Shown: positions 51,470 through 61,349 of the stretch, piece by piece | Position numbering within the stretch: the first letter of the stretch is position 1 | Layout of the letters: every line of letters begins with the position of its first letter | Origin: Lasiosphaeris hirsuta | Taxonomy: Eukaryota > Ascomycota > Sordariomycetes > Sordariales > Lasiosphaeriaceae | Reading direction: 5' to 3' | DNA: 64,000 nt | Assembly: GCA_030549175.1 (NCBI GenBank) | Contig: JAUKUA010000003.1 | Span: forward strand, 124,001 to 188,000 | Notes under the pieces: generated by a model | What the model was told of the DNA's origin: nothing | What the model saw: only the letters and a program-made list of their open reading frames with translations | Database searches by the model: none | Translations under genes and position numbers: made by a program

Positions 51470-52491
51470 TTACTCCTCGCTGGCACTGCCCGAGTCGTCG
51501 CTTCCCTCCCTCTTCAGCACACCCCCCTTGCCCTTCCTCGCCTTCCCCTTGGCTCCCTTCCCGCGCATGCCCGCCGGCACCTCCTTCCTCACCTCACCAT
51601 CCTCAAACAAAACGCCAATGTCGGGCCGCCTCGCCACTGCCTTCTTCCACAGGCTCTTGGGCACCTCGTCCGACGTGATGATGCCCGCGTCGGTCCGCTG
51701 CCAGTCAATGCCCTCCTTGATGGCCGCCTTCAGATCGATCCAGATGCTCACATCCGCCGTCTCGCTCGCCGCCTGTCGCGACTCGGTGCCGTCCTCGGAG
51801 ACAGTCACGGCCTCGAAGGACAGATACGGCGTGCCGCCCGGGGCGTGTGTGATGGCGCCGATGGTGATCAGCAGCGGGTAGCGCTGGTACGACGTCTCGT
51901 ACACGACGAACTCGGGCAGGTTGTCGCTCTCGAGCGTCAGCGCCTCGCCCACCGGCACCGGCACTGGCACCGCCGCCGTCAGGCTGTCACGGTTGGTTGT
52001 GATGCGCCGGATCTCCCACGACTCGGCGTCATCGACCTCGTCGGCTGTGTCGGGCAGCTGGCGCAGCGTGAAGCGCGCCTTGGACGTGGCCGCCACGCGC
52101 TGCACGTCCTCGAGGTCCGCTTCGAGCTCGGCGAGCTTGGGGTGCGCGAGCTGCGATCTGTTAGCGACATTCGGCAATGCCCGAGAAGCAAACTTACCAC
52201 GTCATCCACACCAACCCAGCCCTCGGCGTCGGCAACCACCTTCTCACCCTCGTCGTCCTCCTTGGCCTCGGTCTCGGTTATGGTCCGCTTCAGCACGAAC
52301 AGCAGCGCCTTGGCCAGGGTCACGTCCCGGTCCTCCACGACGCTGTAGCCGCGGCCCTTGCCGTTCTTGCCCTTGATGCTCATGCCCCGGCTGCGGCCAT
52401 GGCGCGGCGAGTTCTGCACGAGGGCGCTTGGGGGCAGCACGCCGCCGAGCTGGCTGATAGCGGACAGGGGGACGGCGACGGCGGCGGACAT
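51470..52491 (-). CDS. TPT1/KptA-like protein without the usual catalytic motifs, 324 aa
   Basis: Exons are 52491-52198 and 52150-51470, with a 47-nt intron (GTAAGT, GCTAAC, GCAG). The protein follows the pattern of tRNA 2'-phosphotransferase: an N-terminal helical part with TLAKALLFVLKRT, DAEGWVGVDDVLAHPKL (normally a DGWV..DLL block), LEDVQRVAATSKARFTLRQL (normally V...DKxRFxL), SWEIRRITTNRDSLT (normally IRA-x-QGHS), LPEFVVYETSYQRYPLLITI (normally a P...VxHGT block), GTPYLSFEA (normally HIHF), SIWIDLKAAIKEGIDWQRTD and GIITSDEVPKSLW. The Arg-His pair, the QGH, the HGT and the HIH residues are all changed. It is therefore probably a non-catalytic paralogue of TPT1. The C-terminus is a basic Lys/Gly-rich tail. 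The alignment is by eye from memory. Confidence 0.65.
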
Positions 52492-54285
52492 GATGATGAT
52501 GATGGTGGCGGTGGTGTTGAGGGGTTGCTGACGAAGGGGGTGGCTTAGGATGGAGGGGTTGAGCTTGGCAGTTTCAAGGAATCTGAGATGCACCGGACAT
52601 GCAAGATGGGGGAGGGGGGAGGAAGCAAGCACGACACCCCGGCGAGGGCGCGACGCATGGGTTCTTAAGCACGCCCACACATGGATCACGGCGTGCCAGA
52701 CCGATTTCGGCAACGGCCATGATGCCAGGATTTCCCCTCTCTCGGGCACTAACGCGCGCAGTGCGTAATGAACCAAGGCGCCTGACCGCTGGGGGGGGGA
52801 GGAGGGGCAGACGAGAGGATCTGGCATATCCCGTATTTGCTGTCGACGTGTCGCGGCAGGCAGGGGGGCCGTGGTGTTGGAGGAGAGAAGAGGAGGTGTC
52901 GCATGTTGCATGCCCTGATGCGCCGTTTGCGTCTAGTTGCATCTCCCGATGTCAACCGATGATAGCTCGATGGGACCCCTGTGCCCTGTATTCTGCCATG
53001 GCCCCGCGCGCTCCCACGCTCCCACGCTCCGCAGCGATGCTCTATCGCTCCGCAGCGATACCCGCAGCTGATGCCATGCTCCAACAGATGCCATGCTCGA
53101 CCAAAGGATCCGCCGCTGCATTGGTGGCCGGTTAGCCTGCTCCCTCTGTTTCATGTGATTACTCTCGCGGCCGTTCTGCTGATCGGGTAAAGGAAGGATG
53201 CCAGCTGTGTGCGACACGCAACGGGACGCCGACAGGCACGCCGACGGGCACGCCAGCAAACACGCCGGCTAGCAAATGGCAGCCCCAGCCACTGCCGACC
53301 CCTCACCGCCTGTCCGCTGCTACGTGTCGCCCCTGACCTGTCTAGGCCGTCTCGGCGGCCCTGCAGCCAGCATCCAGCGCCTGCAGCATCCGAAGGCGTG
53401 CCCGTGCAGCTGATCTGCCAGTCACTGCCCGCCACTGCCCAGTCGCTGCCAGCCAAGCCCTGAGTTCTGCTCGCGTCCTGCCCTGCTCTGGGCTCGCCCA
53501 CAAGTCATGTGCTGGCCGGCTGCAACGACTGGACCGGAGCCCCTTTTTTCCCCGCTGGCCATGCGGGACATCTGCTGTTCCGGCCCTGCGATATATTTGG
53601 CTGTGCGACGACAGGGCCACCGACCTGGGATCCCACTGCCTTTTAATGCAAGCTGATAGCGAATGCATCTCGACTTGGAACCCAGATCCAGCTAACACGA
53701 CACCCTGCCGTGATCGTGAGTCACGGACCAACATCAAGACGCTGTCCTGACAGCCTGATAGCGGGGTTGGGCCCGGTCAAGGCTGGTATCCCATAGTGTC
53801 CGTACGGGACCAGGAAATGCGGGCAACTTTCTCCTCGAGCCAAGACCGCTCCCGACCACCACGTCCTGTCCCCTTCCGCCGGCCCCACACCAGGGGAGTC
53901 GCACAATCCGCTTTTGCCCACGTCCAGCATTGCCGTGCCGTGGGCATCGTTACATCCTCAGGGAGGCTGCATGCCATAGTCGTAGTTGTGCACGGCGGCC
54001 TCTGTGTCCTCGTGGATGGTGCCATGTGTCGTCGAGTCCCAACAGTCCTGGGTGTCAGAGTGCTCTCTGCCAAACTGGTCTTGATTCGACAATGCTAACG
54101 TCAACATTCGGCTTGACATCACCGAGTTTCCGGTTGCTTCTACTCATTGCCTTTATTACAAACTTGTCCAGGCCATCCCCCACCTTTCCCGCGTCATAGA
54201 CGCGATACTAAGCTACTCACATCTTGAATCCATATCCAACCAACACCTGCACAACCACTGCACCACCTCCCGAAGAACAGCTATT
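52492..54285. other. GC-rich intergenic region
   Basis: No gene was recognised in 1.8 kb. There are short repeats: GCTCCCACGCTCCCACGCTC and two copies of GCTCCGCAGCGAT at 53010-53060, and several ACGCC units at 53225-53268. Open frames on both strands are Pro/Arg/Ala-rich and look like chance. Confidence 0.5.
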
Positions 54286-57200
54286 CTATAACCTTAGTTG
54301 CAGTAGCTGAAAAACAGCTTCATCCTTCCCTTCTCCAGTAGCACACCATAGTGCTGTTCGACCCCCGTTGTCCCGTGACTCGACGTTCGCTCCTTTTTCA
54401 ATAAGTAGCTTAACCATAGCTCTATGGTCCGAGCCCTAGCGTGTTGTCATTCTAATAGCCTGCGATAGTGGCGTTCAACCAGCGTTGTCCCTCGACTCAA
54501 TATGCGCGCCCTTCTCAAGTAGTGACCTAACCACACCCTCATGTCCCCTCAAGACAGCCCACGATAGTGGGGTTCTACGTCCATCCTCCTTCGACTCAAT
54601 ATCAACGCCCTTCTCGGATAGTAGCCTGATCATACCCTCATACCCCTGTCTAGCCGTTAATGATAGTGGTGTTCGATCATATATCTATTGTCCTTCCACT
54701 CAGGATCAACGCCCCTCTCAAGTAGTAACCTAGCTACACTCTCACACCCCTCCGTAGCAGCCCACGATAGTGGCGTTTCACCATATCCACTACTAATGTC
54801 CTTTGACCCAGTATCAGCGCCCTTCTCAAGTAGTAGTCTAACCACATCCTCATGCTCTCCCTTCACAGCCCACAGTAACGGTGTGTGCTTCTTGTGGTCC
54901 AAAGCCTCGAGGTTCACTTGTCCAGTATTTAGAAGAAGTTCAACAATTTTTTCGGTGTCCGCGCTGGGATGCCACAGCAGCGGCGTCTGTCGTTCATCGT
55001 TGGGTTGGTCTAAGAACGCCCCGAGGTCCACAAGAAGCTTCGCATACAACTCACGGCCGGATTCTGCGCAATGGGAAAGTGCGGTTTTGAGATCTTCGTC
55101 TGGGCTGTTCAGGTCTGTTTTCATCTCCAAAGCGGCGCTCGCGGCCTCGCTCCAATCATTCCGGACGGCTAGTGGAAGTACCATATGCAAGGGCTCAAAG
55201 CCAAAGTCGCCAGTTTTGATGAAACACAGGTGGTACAGTGTCTCTGTCCTGTCATGTTCCCGCATTGCTTTTACAAGAGGGCCAGTGGCTTCCTCGATCC
55301 GACGAGTGTTGGGTAGCGAGCTTTTATCCACCGATGCTGTATCAATTCTCTGTGCGATAGACTTGTAACAAGCCAGGATTTCGGCGACCTCTAGGCGCAT
55401 CTTTTTTGTCAAGCCATAGTATGTTCTTGACCATCCACTTGATACCATTGATCCCAAACTTTTTTCTCTCATTACTAGGATCATGTTGTGCAAGTGACCA
55501 GCGATAGAGTTCACCTGTCGCACGGAGAGCCCTAGCGAAGGGGCTTGGTCTTATTTTCGAGGTCTCCGAGTTGTCGCTTTTCGTCGATGAGTGTCGACTG
55601 CTCAGTCTCATTTTCGACTTCCCTTTATCGCTGCTCGGGGGGGGGGGGGGCTTGGTTGGTTTTGTGGTATCCATATGATTGTCGGAAGGTTCTCCCAGTC
55701 GTCGTTACACGTCAATGAGTCTCGGTTGCTTGGTATCATTATCGGGTTCTCCTCGTCGCCACGACGAAGCGCATACTGCGCGCATGCCCAGCGTAACATG
55801 GTCTCCGCCCTGTCCCATTCCAATGCCTTCCGGCAGACCTCAGTGGCCTGAATCAACACGGAAAGCATTTCCTCCGGTGGGGGAAGGGGGAACTTGGTTC
55901 GAAATACCGGTACCAGGCACAGCATGGCGTCCGAGTATGATCCAAGACCGTGTTCCGCGAATACCTAAGCGAAAATGGCGAGAGTAAGGTTCTCTAGCTG
56001 CGTGAAACCGGTATTCTCAACGATAAGTCGTCTTTTCAATCGTCAAAATGCCCATCAGTGACATCATCAGGGAAATAAAGAGTTCTTGGGCGAGGAGGTC
56101 CAGTAGTGAACCCTAAGCTGGGCTAACCTGAATCCGAAGCTTGACCCCCTGGTTCTCTGGCTAGTCCGATGGCATGGTTGAATTTGAAACGATATATGTG
56201 AGTAGTTCATGGGTGGAATGCCAACCATAGAATCGCTATATACGACTCGTATTATAAGCTGAGTCCGTACTATCCACTCCTTGTTGTTTCCACCATGAGG
56301 AGCCCACAAAGTAGCGATACTATGGAAGCTCGGTTTGGTGATGGCAAGGTTTTCGGTGTCGTCTTCACTCATAACACACCCATCAGAAACCAAAGTCCAC
56401 CTCCAGAGACCTAGGATTACCCCCACCTGTGCCGTTTCCATGCTCCGACCTGGTTTGGATACGTTTGGTGGCTTTAGTGCAATGTTAATTAGCTTATCAT
56501 GGTAACTTGTTGGTTGAGCGCGAGGCGAGGCGACTACTCAAATTCGAAATGTAACGTCCTTCTTCCGTCGACCCCTCTGATTCTTGGATTGTTACTTCCA
56601 TTGACGCTTCTTCCAAAGGCTGTCGGCCGCTTGGCAGGCAGCGTTACACAGCTCTACCGCCTCCGCGCAAACCTTGACCCGTGTATCCCCCCATTTTTGG
56701 TGTCCCGACACCGTACCGAAGGCGAGGATCCCCGTTAGATGAGCGAGCTGCACTCGGATCTAGAGCAACTTGGTACAGTCTGGCATCTTTTTCGGGTCAT
56801 CCTGGGGGTTTGGGAGGTGCGATTGAACCTGGACCCCGGATTGATTCTCCTTGGTCCCCGAGCCAGACGGCGGCCCATGGGATTCAGAGCTGCTTTCCTG
56901 CTTTTCGACGTGTACGGCATCCTCAAACCGACCGGTAACGTACCATGACAGTCCCTTTCCTTCTCTTTCTCCCTTCATTCCTCCTTTCGCCGTGTCCTCC
57001 GCTCCAACAATCTCAAAGGTAAGCTAATCGAGTTCGTGCCCTACAACTATATCAGGCGTGGCGAGCAACAGGTTGTCGTTCCTCCCAAGACGTTACATGC
57101 GAAGGCACCCGCGTAGGACACTCATGGCCAGAGTGATGCCCAACTGTGCTAGAGAGATGTAAGCGCTCATGCCACGGAGGCCGATAAATTGCATGATATA

Positions 57201-58037
57201 TCCAATCAGTACGGCTGAGACGGTAAAGAAGGTATAATTCTCGAACTTCTCGTCAAAGTCCTTTCTCGATGACGTCCAAACTTGGAGTGGATTGGTATCC
57301 GTGTCTTCAAAATAGGCAAACGGGTCGAAGCTCTGGTCTCCAATAACCTAAGACCCGGGTTGGAGCTAAATGGGGCGTGGTCGTTTTGCTGGATCTTGAA
57401 GTTCCGTCCGTCTGTAGCTTATTTCCTGCGTGGTCTGCCCTATTAGAGCCGCACAGCCCAAGACCCAGCCCTGCCACTTCACGATGCCGACGTTGAGTGA
57501 AAGGTTAGGATTCGAGGCGAACATTAGGTCTTTCTCACCTGAGCCGTTGACTTCCCCAAATTAAGAACCATCCGCGCGCTGCCACCATGAATGGGCAGGG
57601 CCCTTTGGGCTTTTAGGAGATAATCTCGGAATAGATGGATCGACCTGCTGTCAGGGAAGTAGACGAGCTCAAGGATATTTGGCTTGCCTAGGACACGAGC
57701 TATGTCACCTCTATTGAACAGCTCGTACATATCGCGACTTGTAGAGGTGCATAATTCGGCCTCAACCGCGCCATCGCCTTCTTGGGACCGGCCGATGAAG
57801 GCCCGGAGAGAGGAGTGACCGCAGATGCGAATGGCCGAGATGATGGCGGTAAGGATGCTAATCGGGGCCATGGCAAAGATAAAGTAGTCGAGAAGCGATG
57901 TGCCCTCGCCCAGGTACTGTCTGGTCATGGAGGACGAGGAGAGGACCGATATCCGAGGCCAGATTGTTGGAGAAGTCGGCCAGGTCGTCACCACGAAATG
58001 CGATGGCGCAGAGGACAAAGACCCATTGCTTGACCAT
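54286..58037 (-). pseudogene. Decayed large fungal membrane-plus-ankyrin-repeat protein gene
   Basis: Pieces of one long minus-strand gene can be followed from an ATG at 58037 (MVKQWVFVLCAIAFRGDDL) to a stop at 54286. In order: an N-terminal membrane part (SLLDYFIFAMAPISILTAII, then IRICGHSSLRAFIGRSQEG), a second membrane part near 57300-57100 (TFFTVSAVLIGYIMQFIGLR), scattered conserved pieces near 56440 (VILGLWRWTLVSD) and 56110-56060, a helical part (DRAETMLRWACAQYALRR and ALRATGELYRWSLAQHD), and ankyrin repeats (TPLLWAVKGEHEDVVRLLLE, TPLSWAATEGCESVARLLLE and more to 54290). The frame is broken many times: shifts near 57925, at G14 (55637-55650), at an A-run near 55393 and near 54670, plus in-frame stops around 54480 and 54430. 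The family is common in Sordariomycetes but, to my knowledge, uncharacterised. Two shifts sit in homopolymers and could be sequence errors; the stops could not. Confidence 0.7.
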
Positions 58038-59525
58038 CGTTGCATTGGTGCTATGCCATGGAATGGCAACTCTGTGGTATCCTCGGTGTTGTTTGTAGAT
58101 TAGAGATTCTACTTCCGTCCTTAGAGGTTGAGGTTAGAGTTGCTCCGAGTCCACCTGGTATCGGCGACGACATGATGCGACTCGGTCGAATGCAAAGACT
58201 TTGGGCATTTCGAAAGCCGTCATGGCCGGGTATGAACGCCATAGCACCACAGCTCAGCTGCGTGCTGCTCGGAAGGCGGGTCAGGCCGCTATTGCCACGT
58301 AGAACCGCATGATAGGTATTCGGTGATTGTTGAATGTCTCAAGTTCGGCTTCTCAAAGACTGACAGCTCCCCATCAAGTGTCTCAGACGGCTGGTTCTAG
58401 CCAAAAATGTCGCTGGGCTACGGAGCGATGACAAGTTGCACGAAGGGAGTGAAGACGTGAGCGGCCAGCAGCAATTCGTGGCGTGTGATGCAAATCAATC
58501 ACAAGAGTCCCGCCAACGACTGTTTCGAGGCATCATGTCTAAAGGGGCAACGCGCCAAGCCGCGGGAGAGCGCGCTTCAAGTCGTCGCCGCGCCATTTCC
58601 GTCCCCCATTAGACAAAAATCTCATGGCTGAAGAACAGCGACAATTCATTGCAGGTTGATTGCCTGTTGTGAGAAAGTAGGGGACGGAATAAGCCGTTTT
58701 GGACGTGAAAAGTCACTGACGGAAAAGGGTTCCAACTAAAAAGGGATTTCTTTTAAACGGGGCTTCGACCAATCGGGATGGCTCCTTCCAACGCACGCGC
58801 TCAAAGCCGGCAGCACTTGCCATTCTAGGTAAAGTACCATGGATTCAATGACCCAGCGGGTCATATGACTGCGAATGCCTGTGTTTTCATCCACGCAACA
58901 TTTTCCTCTCACTTTCAACACTTCCTCGGGTCACGTTGGGAAGGGATCCTTCCATTCAAAGGTTTGGCTGATGGTCATGCCTGGTCAACCAGAACCGCTG
59001 TTCAACCCCGCTTGCCCGCTTTCCCTGTTCGCGACCAAAGCGCTCCTGCTGAACTGCCCCTCACCCTGCACAAGTTCATGGAATCGGGGACAACCCGATA
59101 ACATCAGCCATCGAGAACTTGCGACCTACCACTGGCGTCTGTCACGTACAATACAACCCTGGTTCGTTCGTTAGCGTGATACATAAGGGCAGGGTTGTGC
59201 GAGTGTTTGTCGGTCGAGGACTGAGCCAGTTGAATCAACTCAAAAGGGAGTCGCAAAATGCAAACGGAAATATGTTTTGCAAGTAGATTTCCTATTCATC
59301 GCGAGAGAACACACCGACCCTGGTCAACATCCCTGCTCAAGTCTCGCGCTAACAAACGTTCCAGGGTTGAATTGTACGCAATATCAAGTTCGGAAAAGGT
59401 AAAGAGCATTTCATTCTGCCTCACATGTCACTAATAAATCCGAAACAAGTCCTACCTAGCCAAACTCATAATGCCGCCCATTTTTGAGACTCCTGACCCG
59501 CCAGTCATAACGTACATGAGTAACA
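58038..59525. other. Intergenic, no gene recognised
   Basis: Only short motif-free frames are present. It holds the former promoter of the decayed membrane-ankyrin gene and the 3' flank of the MFS gene. Confidence 0.5.
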
Positions 59526-61349
59526 CTACCTTGCCTCCAATTCGCTAAAAACATCCCCCTTTTCCCTCCGCTTCAGTCCAAAATCGCTGTCTAAATCCAT
59601 CCTCAACTTGACCTGTCGTTCCAAGAAAGTCACTAGGAATCCCACCACCGCTAAAATCAGGAAGATGATCCACGCCACCTTCAAACTCGATGAAAACGCC
59701 GAAATGATCTCGGCTTTCGTCTTGGGATCGAAACTAGCAATAAAATTTGCTGAAGCGTGTTCATACGCCCGCCCATTCCCCAGCACCGCCCTGGCACCCG
59801 CATCCGCGATAGTCGGCAACATGACCGAGAACTTGGCGTTGAACGCCGCCCCGGGGACAGCCACCCCGAGGAGCGACCCCAGCCCCCTCAGGAAAGCCCA
59901 CGAGCCTGTCGCCGCGGCATTCTCCTTGTCGGTCAGCTCGACGAGCACGCTGGGCAGGGTCGTCGAGACAATAATTCCGGACCCGATACCGACCACGAAG
60001 GAAAAGACGACCCACACAAGCTTGTCGCTGGCATCTGCATAGACGGTGCAGAGGACGAAACCCAACGCCATGAGGATAAACCCGGAGAGGTGCATCAGGC
60101 GGTATTGGCCGAAGCGCGCGAGCAGGGGTCCGCCTGCCGCCGCAAGGACGACAATGGTCAGGGTGCAGGGCAGGATGAAGACGCCGGATTCGGTTGGGGA
60201 CACGCCGAGGACGGCCTGGAAGAAGGGTGGTAGGTAGAACTGGAAGCCGTACGTGACGAAGCCGTGGAGGATGGTGATGACGAAAGCGGCCACGGTCGTG
60301 CGGTTCGAGAAGACGTGGGGCGCCATGATGGGGTGGGGACACCACACCCTCTCCCAGACGGCGAAGAAGATGATGCCGATGCACCCGGCCACGGCGGTGC
60401 CGAGAACAATGGGCGCCGCCCAGGAATACGCCGCACCACCGGTGCCCAGAGCGAACAGGATCAGCACCACCGACGCGGTCAGGAGCGTGATGCCGACAAA
60501 GTCGACGCGCCTGAGCTGCTCGACAATGGTCTTCTCCCGGGTCGTCCCACTGCTGACCTGCAGCCACAGCCACATCATTACCAAGGCGACGAGGCACACG
60601 GGGATGTTGACGTAGAAACACCACCGCCAATCCCCCTCAGCAAAGACACCCCCCAGCACCGGCCCGACCGTCGTGCCAAGGGCATACACAGCCGCCTTGA
60701 TGGCGACATAATGCCCCCTCCTCTGCAGGGGGATAATATCACACAGAATCAACTCCGCAAACAAGTCAATCCCGCCACTGCCCAGCCCCTGCACCACACG
60801 ACCGAAGATGAGGATGCCGCCCGACGACGCGACCCCAGACAGGGCGCTGCCGAGGCCAAAGACAAAGACAGCGATCATCATGAGGTGGCGCCGGCCCCAG
60901 ATGTCGGCCAGCTGGCCGTACAGCGGCTGGCACACAATGGACGCCAGCAGGAACGCCGTGGCCACCCACGACGAGTTGGGCCCCAGCCCCAGGCTCTGGG
61001 AGATGGTCGGCAGCGCCGTCGACACCACGCTGCCCTCGAACGCCGACAGCAGGATCGGGATGCAAAGCCCGACGAAGCAGCGCCAGAACCCCGGGCCGCG
61101 GGCCCAGGCGTTGACGGTGGGCGAGGCCGGGTCGTCGGGGGACGTGGTTGGTTCGGTTACCGGGGATACCGTCTCGACGACGGCGGGCCCCTTGGCCAGC
61201 GACAGGGTCGAGGGCGTGCTGGGCGTGGTACTGAACGAGGCGCAACTGCGGGAGGTGGGGAGCGAGCTGGTGCTCTGGCGGGCCGAATGGGCGTCCATTG
61301 CGGCCGAGACGTCGAGGTGTGGGGAGCGGGTTGGCGGGTATGGTTGCAT
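59526..61349 (-). CDS. MFS efflux transporter, DHA2-like 14-TM, 607 aa
   Basis: A single intronless frame encodes a plasma-membrane drug:H+ antiporter-type protein with a disordered Ser/Thr/Pro-rich N-terminus of about 85 residues and about 14 membrane helices. Motifs: GSVVSTALPTISQSLGLG after helix 1 (the DxxxxxxALP-type motif with Glu for Asp), GQLADIWGRRHLMM (MFS motif A, G-x-L-A-D-x-x-G-R-R), RVVQGLGSGGIDLFAELILC (motif B with R-x-x-Q-G), and GTTVGPVLGGVFAEGDWRWCFYVNIP (motif C, G-x3-G-P-x-x-G-G, plus WRWCFYVNIP). These are typical of fungal multidrug and toxin exporters of the 14-TM family. The substrate is unknown. No biosynthetic core gene adjoins it, so a cluster role is not supported. 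Confidence 0.93.
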   Translation of the reverse strand: MQPYPPTRSPHLDVSAAMDAHSARQSTSSLPTSRSCASFSTTPSTPSTLSLAKGPAVVETVSPVTEPTTSPDDPASPTVNAWARGPGFWRCFVGLCIPILLSAFEGSVVSTALPTISQSLGLGPNSSWVATAFLLASIVCQPLYGQLADIWGRRHLMMIAVFVFGLGSALSGVASSGGILIFGRVVQGLGSGGIDLFAELILCDIIPLQRRGHYVAIKAAVYALGTTVGPVLGGVFAEGDWRWCFYVNIPVCLVALVMMWLWLQVSSGTTREKTIVEQLRRVDFVGITLLTASVVLILFALGTGGAAYSWAAPIVLGTAVAGCIGIIFFAVWERVWCPHPIMAPHVFSNRTTVAAFVITILHGFVTYGFQFYLPPFFQAVLGVSPTESGVFILPCTLTIVVLAAAGGPLLARFGQYRLMHLSGFILMALGFVLCTVYADASDKLVWVVFSFVVGIGSGIIVSTTLPSVLVELTDKENAAATGSWAFLRGLGSLLGVAVPGAAFNAKFSVMLPTIADAGARAVLGNGRAYEHASANFIASFDPKTKAEIISAFSSSLKVAWIIFLILAVVGFLVTFLERQVKLRMDLDSDFGLKRREKGDVFSELEAR

